Part shown: positions 17,864 to 25,828 of the stretch, piece after piece
Position numbering within the stretch: position 1 is the stretch's first letter
Layout of the letters: the number at the start of each line of letters is the position of its first letter
Source: JAKVAV01 sp047632755
GTDB taxonomy: Bacteria > Bacteroidota > Bacteroidia > Flavobacteriales_D > Cryomorphaceae
Reading direction: 5' to 3'
Assembly (NCBI GenBank): GCA_047632755.1
Contig: JBLIDT010000002.1
Coordinates: 171,796 to 235,795, forward strand
Length of the DNA: 64,000 nucleotides
Made by a program: the position numbers and the translations under genes
The notes under the pieces: model-generated
Database searches by the model: none
The model's input: the letters and a program-made list of their open reading frames with translations, nothing else
Told to the model about the DNA's origin: nothing

Positions 17864-17920
17864 AGCGTCTGAAGAATATACTTAATTTGCGGGAAATTAC
17901 CGCATTTCAACCTTTACCTG

Positions 17921-19576
17921 ATGAAATTTAGAATACTGAGACTCCTCTTCATCGCTGCTTCTGTGGCATTTGCATTAAGTTCTTGCAGAAATGAAGATAA
18001 TAGAATTGAGCCTACCTGCTTCGACGAAGTGAAAAATCAAGGTGAGGTAGGCATCGATTGCGGTGGTCCTTGTCCCGATTGTTTGCCTACTTGCGACGAT
18101 CGAGTGCTTAACGGTACCGAGCAATTTATCGATTGTGGTGGCGAAGATTGCGTTCCGTGTGCAACTTGCGAAGACAATATTCAAAACGCTCACTGGAAAT
18201 TTGACCCAAACCTAACTATGGCTGACTTTAATTCGGACGATAGCGTTGGAATGGCTGGAGGCGTGCTTTGGAGGTTGGTTCTGGAGCAAGGAGTTGACTG
18301 CGGTATTCCTTGCGATACGTTCTGCGTAGCCACTTGCAATGACGGTATCCAAAACGGTGACGAACAGGGTGTAGACTGCGGAGGGACGAATTGCTCTACC
18401 ACTTGCTTTCCACCCACTTGCGGAGATGGTCTTCAGAACGGTCAAGAAACGGGTATCGATTGCGGAGCTCCCGGTTGTCCTGATTGCCCCACTCCTACCT
18501 GTAACGATGGTATTCGAAACATTCACATTGAGTACATAGATCCTACACCCCAGAATCCTCAGGGATATATAGTAGTGGTGGAGACTGGGCCTGACTGCGA
18601 CGCCGATTTCCAAACATCTTGTCCTGACTGTCCTATCCCAACTTGCTTCGATGGATTGCAAAACGGTAGTGAAACGGGTATTGACTGCGACGAAATTGAT
18701 AACAACGGCTGCCCACCTTGTGATCCTATACCCGCCTGTGGTAATGGTTACCAAGACGGTGATGAAACAGGAGTAGACTGTGACGATGATCCTGCAACCG
18801 ACTGCCCTCCTTGTGCCACTTGTGCTGATGGAATTCAAAACGGTCCTGAGTTTAATACGGACTGCGTTGACTATTTCATTCCGCAATACGACAATGGATC
18901 CTGTCCACAATGCATCTCTTGTCACGACCTTATCCAGAATGAAGAGTTGTTTGAGCTCGAGGTTGACTGTGGAGGCCCAACTTGTCAAACTTGCGTTCAA
19001 TTCCTAATTGCAGACATCGACGGTTCTAGTTTTACCGATCAATTCTTCTTTAACCGATTGGTGGCGCCGGGAAACTCGAACGACCCCGATACGCTTTTTG
19101 TACCCGATGCACTGACGATAGGACCCACTCAAGGCCTATTTCCAAACCCTGAAAATGCTTACCGAATTATACAAGGTATACAGCAGGTTGAAACGGCAAA
19201 CGGTACTTTCCAAAGAATCCTTAAGGTTTATATTCCCGCTCCCAACAATGTAGAGGTCGGAGATGATCCTATAGAAGTAGTCGGTTTTGAATTGGGCCTT
19301 ACCGAACCTCCAACAGTGGAACTTACAGAGGGTTTCTTGGACGGTCCATTTGCAGGTTCATCCACTTATCAATCAAGTGACGATGACTATGAAGATACCG
19401 ATGTAGATCCAGAATTCAGCCTCTCTTACAAGTATGAAGTGAGTCCTCAAGGATATGCTTATCTCAAGGGTGAAATCACCTTCACAAGAGTGAAGCAGGC
19501 GTTCAATCCTTTAAACACTGGAAATATTCCCATCAGCGACATTACGTTCCAAATTCAATACAATTTTTACGAGTAA
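17921..19576 (+). CDS. Lipoprotein with ten cysteine-rich NG-E-G-DCGG repeats
   Basis: A 551-residue surface lipoprotein: signal MKFRILRLLFIAASVAFALSSC with Cys at about residue 22. Residues about 30-360 hold ten units of the form CxDGxQNGxExGxDCGGxxCPxC, each with four cysteines; units 3, 6 and 9 carry insertions (for example an acidic loop and a Tyr-rich loop). The rest (about 365-551) is cysteine-free, beta-rich and acidic, and has no T9SS domain. Such repeats occur in secreted proteins of Bacteroidota and Myxococcota; they probably form disulfide-stabilised or metal-binding units, which is inference. A bidirectional terminator follows. Confidence 0.8.
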   Translation: MKFRILRLLFIAASVAFALSSCRNEDNRIEPTCFDEVKNQGEVGIDCGGPCPDCLPTCDDRVLNGTEQFIDCGGEDCVPCATCEDNIQNAHWKFDPNLTMADFNSDDSVGMAGGVLWRLVLEQGVDCGIPCDTFCVATCNDGIQNGDEQGVDCGGTNCSTTCFPPTCGDGLQNGQETGIDCGAPGCPDCPTPTCNDGIRNIHIEYIDPTPQNPQGYIVVVETGPDCDADFQTSCPDCPIPTCFDGLQNGSETGIDCDEIDNNGCPPCDPIPACGNGYQDGDETGVDCDDDPATDCPPCATCADGIQNGPEFNTDCVDYFIPQYDNGSCPQCISCHDLIQNEELFELEVDCGGPTCQTCVQFLIADIDGSSFTDQFFFNRLVAPGNSNDPDTLFVPDALTIGPTQGLFPNPENAYRIIQGIQQVETANGTFQRILKVYIPAPNNVEVGDDPIEVVGFELGLTEPPTVELTEGFLDGPFAGSSTYQSSDDDYEDTDVDPEFSLSYKYEVSPQGYAYLKGEITFTRVKQAFNPLNTGNIPISDITFQIQYNFYE

Positions 19577-19606
19577 GGAGCTCAGCAAAAATAAAAATCT
19601 ACTTAA

Positions 19607-19644
19607 AGTAAAAAGGCGACACCTAACTAGGTGCCGCCTTTTTT
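19607..19644. terminator. Bidirectional intrinsic terminator
   Basis: A 10-bp stem around GGCGACACCT-AACT-AGGTGCCGCC is flanked by A and T runs. Read on the plus strand it ends the Cys-repeat lipoprotein gene but has one A-C mismatch. Read on the minus strand the same position is a G-U pair, so the stem is complete, and TTTTT follows. It lies 5 to 6 bases from the 3' end of the minus-strand tRNA-like gene. Confidence 0.85.
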
Positions 19645-19649
19645 CATGC

Positions 19650-19762
19650 TGTAGGAGAAGGATTCGAACCTCCATGGAGCAGTTAGTCAGCCTAAGGCCG
19701 GTTTATTCTTTACCTCCACCCTCGAGACAGGAGGGCATGTCTGCCGGTTTCATCACCCTACA
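19650..19762 (-). tRNA. Class II tRNA-like RNA, anticodon GUC, with ~45-nt variable region
   Basis: On the minus strand a full cloverleaf can be drawn. The acceptor TGTAGGG/TCCTACA has 7 bp with one G-U pair. TG at 8-9 is followed by a 3-bp D stem (ATG/CAT) with an 11-base loop containing A14, A15, G18, G19 and A21. The anticodon arm is CCCTC/GAGGG with loop CTGTCTC (U33, anticodon GUC, C38 but U37). The T arm is GGAGG/CCTTC with loop TTCGAAT. The likely discriminator is G (19649). Between the anticodon and T arms lie 45 bases, closed by TGGAG/CTCCA; normal class II tRNAs have about 12-24. CCA is not encoded, as in the tRNA-Leu here. A terminator begins 5 bases downstream in the same direction. 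Identity (Asp by anticodon, Ser/Leu-like by shape) is unresolved. Confidence 0.65.
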
Positions 19763-19891
19763 AGGATTAGGACTAATTTAGAGGTTATACCCTTTCATTG
19801 CTATATTCGTTACATAATGAATGTATTTTTACAGAATCACTATTTTATCACCCATTCATTTCGAATACTACATTTAGTTAATAAATAGTCA

Positions 19892-20371
19892 ATGATGAAT
19901 TATCAAATCGATAAACTCGATCGTCAGATTTTAGAAATATTAAGTGCTAACGCCCGCACTCCATACACTGAAATCGCCGAAAAACTCATTGTCTCGGCTG
20001 GAACCATCCATGTTCGTATGAAAAAAATGGAAGCGGCGGGAGTGGTAAAAGGAACTGAAATAGTCGTTGACTCGGCAAAGATCGGCTTCGACCTTACCGC
20101 ATTTATTGGAATCTTCATGGACAAAGGAGCCATTTACCAAGATGTGATAAAACAGCTTAACGCTATTGAAGAAATAGTTGAAGCATTCTACACAACAGGT
20201 GGCTACAGCATCTTTTTGAAAGTGGTGTGCAGAAATACCGAAAATCTGAGAGAGGTATTAAACGAAAAGATTCAAAAGGTCGATGGCATACAGCGCACCG
20301 AAACCATCATTTCGCTAGAGCAAAGTATCAGAAGAAAAGCACCACTGACAGCAGTATCAACTACTAAATGA
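19892..20371 (+). CDS. Lrp/AsnC family transcriptional regulator
   Basis: A 159-residue feast/famine regulator. Residues about 5-60 form the winged helix-turn-helix (LDRQILEILSANARTPYTEI, then KLIVSAGTIHVRMKKMEAAG). Residues about 70-150 form the RAM/AsnC ligand domain (TAFIGIFM, YTTGGYSIFLKV). Such proteins sense amino acids and form octamers. No amino-acid gene is adjacent, so its targets are unknown. Two ATGs (19892 and 19895) are possible starts. It is divergent from the tRNA-like gene with about 130 bases between. A near-consensus -7 element (TATATTCG, 19802-19809) lies upstream. Confidence 0.9.
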   Translation: MMNYQIDKLDRQILEILSANARTPYTEIAEKLIVSAGTIHVRMKKMEAAGVVKGTEIVVDSAKIGFDLTAFIGIFMDKGAIYQDVIKQLNAIEEIVEAFYTTGGYSIFLKVVCRNTENLREVLNEKIQKVDGIQRTETIISLEQSIRRKAPLTAVSTTK

Positions 20372-20420
20372 GTTGATTAACTACCTTCATTGAAATCGAA
20401 TTAACATTTTTCTCGGGATT

Positions 20421-20448
20421 TGTCCCCTTCCTTCGGTTTAGGTTCGTC
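20421..20448 (+). promoter_or_regulatory. Candidate ECF-sigma promoter of the YCII-sigma operon
   Basis: TGTCCC (20421-20426) and CGTC (20445-20448) are 18 bases apart, and the first gene starts 36 bases after CGTC. This resembles the -35 TGTC and -10 CGTC pattern reported for ECF41/42-type sigma factors, and such a sigma gene is the last of this operon. It is an eye-found match, not tested. Confidence 0.4.
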
Positions 20449-20484
20449 ACCTTATCAAATACTAATCTCAAAGCACAATCAACC

Positions 20485-20820
20485 ATGGAAAAGTACTTGG
20501 TAACTTATCACACTTCCGCCAGCGCAATGACGGACATGAGCAATGTATCGACCGAAGACATGGCCAAAGGCATGGAGCCCTGGCGAAAATGGGCGGAAGA
20601 TTTCAAAGACCATCTCGTTGAAATGGGAGCACCCCTTCGAACTATCGGCGAGACAAAAGACAGTAAGTCTTATGAAGCCAGTAGTCGTCAAATAACCGGA
20701 TACTCCATTATCCAAGCTGAGGATGAAGCTGGTGTAAAAAGAGTCTTTAATGACCACACTCACTTGACTCGGCATCCCGAGACTTCTCTGGAAATTCACG
20801 AACTAACGCCCATGGGCTAA
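20485..20820 (+). CDS. YCII-family (DGPF-type) protein, first copy
   Basis: A 111-residue protein of the dimeric alpha+beta YCII/DGPF class. It starts with the MEKYLVTYHTS strand and has helices around WRKWAEDFKDHLVEMGAPL, with a later HTHLTRHPETSLEIHEL segment. Its biochemical role is unknown; YCII-like proteins are often encoded next to ECF42 sigma factors, as here. It is the first gene of an apparent three-gene operon, 24 bases upstream of the second copy. The sequence is divergent from the second copy, so these are paralogues rather than a recent duplication. Confidence 0.75.
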   Translation: MEKYLVTYHTSASAMTDMSNVSTEDMAKGMEPWRKWAEDFKDHLVEMGAPLRTIGETKDSKSYEASSRQITGYSIIQAEDEAGVKRVFNDHTHLTRHPETSLEIHELTPMG

Positions 20821-20844
20821 TCACTAACCTATAATCACACTATC

Positions 20845-21195
20845 ATGAAAGATTACATGCTAATTTTTATCGGAGCCGACTACGGCACTATGGGCCTCTC
20901 GCCCGAAGAAATTCAAGAACGAATGGGCCGCTGGATGGGTTGGACCGAGAAAATGGCCAAAGCCGGCGTAATGAAATCAGGCGAAGCACTCCACGCTGAT
21001 GGCATCAAAAGAATCTCTGGCAATGCGCAAACCGTAACCGATGTCGCCGCAGCCGAGCTGAAAGAGCTAATCGGAGGTTTCTTCATAGTAAAAGCCGATA
21101 ATGCAGACGAGGCCATTAAAATCGCAGCTGACTTTCCCGATTACGATCTCGGAGGCACCGTTGAGGTGCGCAAAGTCATGGTTTTCGATCGATGA
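20845..21195 (+). CDS. YCII-family (DGPF-type) protein, second copy
   Basis: A 116-residue YCII-family protein with the classic pattern: MKDYMLIFIGAD strand, a helix GRWMGWTEKMAKAGVMKSGEAL, a second strand FFIVKADNADEAIKIAADFP, then GGTVEVRKVMVF. The family's ligand is not known; some members bind small molecules and are proposed to sense or detoxify. Its stop overlaps the start of the sigma gene by ATGA, so translation of the two is likely coupled. Confidence 0.85.
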   Translation: MKDYMLIFIGADYGTMGLSPEEIQERMGRWMGWTEKMAKAGVMKSGEALHADGIKRISGNAQTVTDVAAAELKELIGGFFIVKADNADEAIKIAADFPDYDLGGTVEVRKVMVFDR

Positions 21196-22433
21196 CCGAA
21201 AACAGAAATATAGACCATCTTTTCCGCCACCAAAGCGGAAAGATGGTCTCTGTTTTAACCAGAATTTTTGGATTACAGCATCTCGAAACAGTTGAAGATG
21301 CGGTGCAAGACACTTTTATCAAAGCTGCCAAAACCTGGGGGCAGCATCCTCCTGACAATCCTCAAGGCTGGCTTACCGCTGCAGCTAAAAATAGAGTTCT
21401 CGACCTTTTCAGGAAACTCAAAGCCGACAAAGAAAGACTTCCAAAAGTGGATTTTGGAACCGCGGCAATTGCCCTCGACGAGCTCTTCCTCGATCATGAA
21501 ATTGAAGACAGTCAGCTTAGAATGATCTTTACTGCTTGCAACCCCGTTTTGGACGAACGGGATCAAATCGCATTTGCACTTAAAACCATCTCTGGATTTA
21601 GTACCAAGGAAATCGCTGCCGCGCTTTTGCTCAAAGATGAAACTGTCAAAAAGAGACTGAGCCGAGCAAGGAAAACCATATCTGAGCGAGATCTTCGATT
21701 TGAAATCCCAACAGGAGCGCAGTTAAAGGATCGATTGGATCGGGCCCTGTCTGCAGTCTATTTGATATTTAATGAGGGGTTCCACTCCGCACAACAAGAG
21801 CAACTGATCCGTAAGGACTTGTGCGCCGAAGCTGTCAGGTTGGTCAAGATTATCCTGAATCATCCGTCCACCAATCACCCAAATGCACATGCATTATTTG
21901 CTCTTTTCTGCTTTCACTCGGCTAGGCTCGATTCTAAAGTGAATGAAAAGAACGAGGTCGTAAGTCTAAAGGATCAAGACCGCTCGATTTGGAATCAAGA
22001 CCTTATTTATCTGGGAAATGCCGCCATGTATAAAGCAGTAGAAACTGAAGTTTATTCGGCTTATCACTTCGAAGCTGCCATAGCCTCTGAACATTTGCTG
22101 GCGAGGACTTACGCAGACACCAATTGGAAAAGTATCCTCAATTGGTACGAGCGACTCAATGCGGTAAGACCTTCTGTTATGAATACATTGAGCAGAGCCG
22201 TCGTTCAGCTCCAGCTAGAAGATTATGAGTCCACGAAGAATACCCTAGATCAAATCAACCCTAAGGACTTGGAGCAACGGGAATATCTTTACTATGGCCT
22301 TCAAGCTGAATACTACGCGGCTATCGAGCAGGGTCAAAAAGCATTGGAACATATTGATCATGCGATCGAATTGGTTACCAATCAGTATGAAAAGGATTAT
22401 CTGACAAAAAAAAGAAAAAAGCTGACGGCATAA
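21192..22433 (+). CDS. ECF42-type RNA polymerase sigma factor with C-terminal TPR-like extension
   Basis: A 413-residue sigma-70 family factor. Residues about 1-70 are region 2 (HLETVEDAVQDTFIKAAKTW, then WLTAAAKNRVLDLFRKL). Region 4 lies near 130-165 (ISGFSTKEIAAALLLKDETVKKRLSRARKTI). About 230 further residues follow, helical and TPR/DUF6596-like (FNEGFHSA, RLVKIILNH, ARTYADTNWKSILNWYERL). This layout defines the ECF42 group, which lacks an anti-sigma factor and is encoded beside DGPF/YCII proteins; all three traits hold here. The extension is thought to gate activity. ATGA overlap with the upstream gene; the operon may be self-regulated. Confidence 0.88.
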   Translation: MTENRNIDHLFRHQSGKMVSVLTRIFGLQHLETVEDAVQDTFIKAAKTWGQHPPDNPQGWLTAAAKNRVLDLFRKLKADKERLPKVDFGTAAIALDELFLDHEIEDSQLRMIFTACNPVLDERDQIAFALKTISGFSTKEIAAALLLKDETVKKRLSRARKTISERDLRFEIPTGAQLKDRLDRALSAVYLIFNEGFHSAQQEQLIRKDLCAEAVRLVKIILNHPSTNHPNAHALFALFCFHSARLDSKVNEKNEVVSLKDQDRSIWNQDLIYLGNAAMYKAVETEVYSAYHFEAAIASEHLLARTYADTNWKSILNWYERLNAVRPSVMNTLSRAVVQLQLEDYESTKNTLDQINPKDLEQREYLYYGLQAEYYAAIEQGQKALEHIDHAIELVTNQYEKDYLTKKRKKLTA

Positions 22434-22543
22434 TTCCAGCAATCCACTTTTGAGAGCATTCACTCCCGTATTTCTCATTGAGAAAATTGATTACCCCATC
22501 GTACTTATTATTGGCTTGACTATCGGTAAATCGTTGGACTAAG

Positions 22544-22551
22544 TACCTTTG
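22544..22551 (+). promoter_or_regulatory. Candidate -7 promoter element for the APS/PAPS reductase gene
   Basis: TACCTTTG matches TAnnTTTG and is followed after 5 bases by the ATG at 22557, the same spacing as at rlmN. The -33 position is not convincing; TTG at 22516-22518 is 25 bases away. Confidence 0.5.
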
Positions 22552-22556
22552 CTTTT

Positions 22557-23213
22557 ATGAAAGTTGATGCGATCATCTCTGAATTGCGCAAGCTTGAGGC
22601 CGAAGGAAAGAAGATGTTTCTGACTTCATCGTTTCAAACGCATTCCATTCCCTTACTGCATATCATCAGCAGAAGCGAGGTTCCAATACCTGTGTACTGT
22701 CTGAATACTGGATTTCTATTTCCCGAGACTTTGGCATTTCGCGATGAAGTCGCCAGTCAGCTAAACTTGGATTTGAGAACTATCTCTTCTTCGACTCCCA
22801 AGCATCAACAGAAAGATGCAAACGGAAATTTCTTTTTCACTTCCAATCCTGATTACTGCTGCCATTTGAATAAGGTAGAACCAACCGAACGATTGCTTCA
22901 CGAATATGATATTTGGGTAAACGGCGTGCGGGCCGATCAAAATTTGAATCGCCGCAATATGACTACTTACCAAGCTGCCAAGTTCGGAACAGAACGCTTT
23001 CACCCCATGCTGGACTGGTCGGGGAAAGACGTTTTTGATTACATCAAAGAGCACAATTTGCCCAGACATCCGCTTGACGCAAAAGGCTACCAGAGCATCG
23101 GGTGCATTCCGTGTACTCGGAAAACTGATTTGGATGATCCTCGCGCCGCCAGATGGTTTGGCTTGAGTAAAACTGAGTGTGGTCTTCACACTGAATTGAC
23201 AGAAAAAAGTTAG
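22557..23213 (+). CDS. cysH: Phosphoadenylylsulfate/adenylylsulfate reductase, [4Fe-4S] type
   Basis: A 218-residue CysH that reduces activated sulfate to sulfite in assimilation. The PAPS-reductase nucleotide fold begins TSSFQTHSIPLL. Four cluster cysteines (DYCCHLNKVEP and IGCIPCTRK) point to the [4Fe-4S] form, which normally uses adenylylsulfate (APS) rather than PAPS. Substrate Arg/Asp in NGVRADQ and the catalytic Cys in the TECGLHTEL tail are present. Its stop is directly followed by the epimerase ATG, so they share an operon. The other sulfate genes are not in this window except cysQ at 58.7 kb. Confidence 0.9.
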   Translation: MKVDAIISELRKLEAEGKKMFLTSSFQTHSIPLLHIISRSEVPIPVYCLNTGFLFPETLAFRDEVASQLNLDLRTISSSTPKHQQKDANGNFFFTSNPDYCCHLNKVEPTERLLHEYDIWVNGVRADQNLNRRNMTTYQAAKFGTERFHPMLDWSGKDVFDYIKEHNLPRHPLDAKGYQSIGCIPCTRKTDLDDPRAARWFGLSKTECGLHTELTEKS

Positions 23214-24125
23214 ATGAGAATATTGATCACAGGAGGTGCTGGATACCTCGGCACCGAAATCAGCTTACGCTTGATGAACCACGAAGAAGTGGAGTCGATC
23301 CGTATCTACGACAACCTAAGTCGAAAAAATTACAACATTTTCTTAGGCCCCGAGAAACTTAACGAGAAGACGAGTTTTGTCGAAGCAGATATTCTCGATT
23401 CCTATACGTTGAAGAAGGAGATTGCCAAAGCCGATTTGGTCATTCATTTAGCGGCGAAAGTGAGTACTCCTTTTGCCGACATCAGCCCCCACCTTTTCGA
23501 TCAGGTGAACCATTGGGGAACGGCCGAGCTCTCTTACGCTCTAGAAGAATCCAAATGTGACAAGGTCATATACCTGAGCAGTGCTAGCGTCTATGGTTCG
23601 GGAGAAGAATCAGCTACTCCAGAATCAACTCCAAATCCAAAGACCTTCTACGGAATATCAAAGCTAAAAGGGGAAGAACACATCAGCAGATTAGCTGGCA
23701 GAAAGGAAGTCTCTATTGTTCGCTGTGCCAATGTTTACGGATACTCCAAAAGTATGCGCTTCGATTCGGTAATCAATCGTTTTGTATTTCAAGCCAAAAA
23801 TTTCAGTCGAGTAACCATCAACGGTTCGGGGGAGCAATTACGCGCTTTTGTCCACATTCAGAGAGTGGCCAACTTCATTGAAAAGCTCAGCTTCGCAAAA
23901 AACAAAAAGAAGGTTTACAACCTAGTAGACCGAAATCTTTCGATCAACGATGTAGCCTATACCCTCAAGAACATCATGCCCGAAATGGAGATGCTTTATG
24001 TCGACCAACAACTAAAGTTGAGACAAATCAGAGTGAACGAAGACGCCAATGTAAAAGCACTGATCGGCGCTCCCGAAGGCGAGTTTCAAAAAGAGCTAGA
24101 GGATTTTTTCGGAAAGATGGCTTAA
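23214..24125 (+). CDS. NAD-dependent epimerase/dehydratase (extended SDR)
   Basis: A 303-residue extended short-chain dehydrogenase. The NAD-binding motif is ITGGAGYLG (GxxGxxG); the active-site triad is Ser in YLSSASVYG, plus Tyr and Lys in YGISKLKGE. The C-terminal domain binds a nucleotide sugar (EQLRAFVHIQRVANF). Members act on UDP-sugars in cell-surface sugar synthesis, but the substrate cannot be named here. It begins at the base after the cysH stop and ends 4 bases from the convergent oxidoreductase gene. Confidence 0.88.
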   Translation: MRILITGGAGYLGTEISLRLMNHEEVESIRIYDNLSRKNYNIFLGPEKLNEKTSFVEADILDSYTLKKEIAKADLVIHLAAKVSTPFADISPHLFDQVNHWGTAELSYALEESKCDKVIYLSSASVYGSGEESATPESTPNPKTFYGISKLKGEEHISRLAGRKEVSIVRCANVYGYSKSMRFDSVINRFVFQAKNFSRVTINGSGEQLRAFVHIQRVANFIEKLSFAKNKKKVYNLVDRNLSINDVAYTLKNIMPEMEMLYVDQQLKLRQIRVNEDANVKALIGAPEGEFQKELEDFFGKMA

Positions 24126-24129
24126 GCAA

Positions 24130-25152
24130 TTACCACCTTACCGCCAGCTTTCCGATCGTTCCCCGATTCTCCAGCGCTTTGTGAGCTTCCGCCAATTGAT
24201 CAACAGAGTAAGTGGCATGAACAACCGGTTTCAAAACTCCTTGCTCCGCAAGTCCCACAGTTTCCTGCATACACTTCGCCACAACCTGAGGCTTGTAATC
24301 TCCCAGTTTCAGAATATTAATCCCAATCACTGATTTCGACCGCATGATTAAGGTAAGTGGCGAAAACAACCCCGTTTGCCAAAGCAACTTCAGGCCTGAG
24401 ATAATCCCTTTGGAGCCTCCAACCCTTGAGGCAGCGCCGAAAATCACAAACTTCCCTCCTGCTCCCAGAAGCTTCAAATCTTTCTTGGTGCTCTTTCCCG
24501 CAAGGGAATTGAAGGTGGCATCGAGCCTTTCGTTTTTAAGAATTTTCTTGATTGCCTCCGAGTAATCTTGCTCTTTGTAATTGATCGGGTGCTGGACGCC
24601 CATCTTCTTTAAGAAGTCCAATTTCTTTGCTTGACTTGCCGTAGCGAAAACTTCACAGCCCTTGGCCAAAGCCAATTGGCATAGCATTAGGCCTACGCCT
24701 CCGGCTGCAGCATGAACGAGCACTCTATCGCCCTTGTACAGCTTCATGCTCTCTTCAAAACAGACATAAGCTGTGGTTCCTTGAGTTCCGAGTGCCAACG
24801 CTTTCGAAGCATCAAAATCATCTGAAATTTCGGCAAGAGCCCTATAATCACTAGCGGCATACTCAGCGTAACCGCCAAAACGGGTCAAGGCAACAACGCG
24901 TTTTCCAACATTCCCTTCGGGAACATCTTTACCCGCTTCTTCGATTCTGCCTACTACTTCGTAGCCAATGACACAGGGCGTTGGCGGCGTTTCGGGATAC
25001 ATCCCGCTGCGAGCCAGCACATCGGCGAAGTTTAACCCGAAGGCTTCCACTTTGATCAATACTTGAGTGTCTTGACAAACTGGTTTATCGGTTTCCCTGA
25101 TTTCAAAAGCTTGTTCTGGTTTTCCGAATGATTTTAAGAATACTGCCTTCAT
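24130..25152 (-). CDS. Zinc-independent medium-chain dehydrogenase/reductase, quinone oxidoreductase-like
   Basis: A 340-residue MDR protein. The N-terminal GroES-like domain (FGKPEQAFEIRET, NFADVLARSGMYPETP) lacks the zinc-ligand pattern of alcohol dehydrogenases. The nucleotide-binding fold has VHAAAGGVGLMLCQLA (NADPH, AxxGxxG). Similarity of layout is to the quinone oxidoreductase/VAT-1 group that reduces quinones or enones. It lies 5 bases after rsmI and is the last gene of the four-gene operon. Its 3' end is 4 bases from the convergent epimerase. Confidence 0.85.
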   Translation of the reverse strand: MKAVFLKSFGKPEQAFEIRETDKPVCQDTQVLIKVEAFGLNFADVLARSGMYPETPPTPCVIGYEVVGRIEEAGKDVPEGNVGKRVVALTRFGGYAEYAASDYRALAEISDDFDASKALALGTQGTTAYVCFEESMKLYKGDRVLVHAAAGGVGLMLCQLALAKGCEVFATASQAKKLDFLKKMGVQHPINYKEQDYSEAIKKILKNERLDATFNSLAGKSTKKDLKLLGAGGKFVIFGAASRVGGSKGIISGLKLLWQTGLFSPLTLIMRSKSVIGINILKLGDYKPQVVAKCMQETVGLAEQGVLKPVVHATYSVDQLAEAHKALENRGTIGKLAVRW

Positions 25153-25157
25153 GATTA

Positions 25158-25826
25158 CTACTTTCCGTGGACGACTAAAACGATTTCGCCTTTTGGCGGA
25201 TGATCGGTGTATTTTGCAACCAACTCGCCCAAACTTCCTCGGACGGTTTCCTCGTGAATTTTTGAAATCTCCCGCACCAAAGCTGCCTGTCGGTCGTCTC
25301 CGAAAAACTCAGCAAACTGAACCAATGTCTTGACAATGCGGTGGGGCGATTCATAAAAGATCATGGTGCGCTCTTCCTCCGCCAAAGCGATCATTCGTTT
25401 GTTCCTCCCCTTTTTTGGAGGGAGAAAACCTTCAAAGCAAAATCGATCTGCGGGCAATCCCGAATTGATCAAAGCTGGAATTACCGCAGTGGCTCCTGGA
25501 AGCGTTTCCACGGTAATGCCATTTTCGGCGCAAGCCCTAACCAGCAAAAAACCAGGATCGGAAACGCCAGGAGTACCCGCATCAGTGATCAAGGCCAACT
25601 CATCTCCTTTTTGGAGACGAGCGATCACCCGTTCAAGCATCCGATGCTCATTGTGAGAGTGAAATGGAATCATGGAGTTCTCAATCTGAAAATGCTTGAG
25701 CAGCTTCCCTGAAGTACGGGTGTCTTCAGCGAGAATAGCCGCTACCGATTTGAGCACTTCGACAGATCGAAAAGTCATGTCGCCGAGATTGCCGACGGGG
25801 GTTGGAACCAGATAGAGTTTTGACAA
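25158..25826 (-). CDS. rsmI: 16S rRNA (cytidine1402-2'-O)-methyltransferase
   Basis: A 222-residue tetrapyrrole-methylase-fold enzyme that 2'-O-methylates C1402 of 16S rRNA together with RsmH. The start SKLYLVPTPVGNLGDMT is the family N-terminal SAM loop; LAEDTRTSGKLL and LITDAGTPGVSDPG follow. The latter sequence is the SAM-binding signature, and MIFYESPHRI appears later. I start at a TTG at 25826, two bases after the upstream stop. An ATG 60 bases upstream would overlap the peptidase gene and add a residue run foreign to RsmI. Confidence 0.92.
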   Translation of the reverse strand: MSKLYLVPTPVGNLGDMTFRSVEVLKSVAAILAEDTRTSGKLLKHFQIENSMIPFHSHNEHRMLERVIARLQKGDELALITDAGTPGVSDPGFLLVRACAENGITVETLPGATAVIPALINSGLPADRFCFEGFLPPKKGRNKRMIALAEEERTMIFYESPHRIVKTLVQFAEFFGDDRQAALVREISKIHEETVRGSLGELVAKYTDHPPKGEIVLVVHGK

Positions 25827-25828
25827 GG

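Noticed and set aside
18212..19000. 262-codon open frame on the minus strand inside the Cys-repeat gene.
   Set aside because: It is a by-product of the repeated codons of the real gene; it has no signal, no plausible start context and no recognisable domain.
19650..19762. The tRNA-like RNA could be a tmRNA piece; a mini-frame ATG CCC ... TAA (11 codons) is present.
   Set aside because: It is only 113 nt, has a normal D arm and anticodon arm, lacks the tmRNA 5' consensus and a Bacteroidota-type tag ending in ALAA, and needs no split form.
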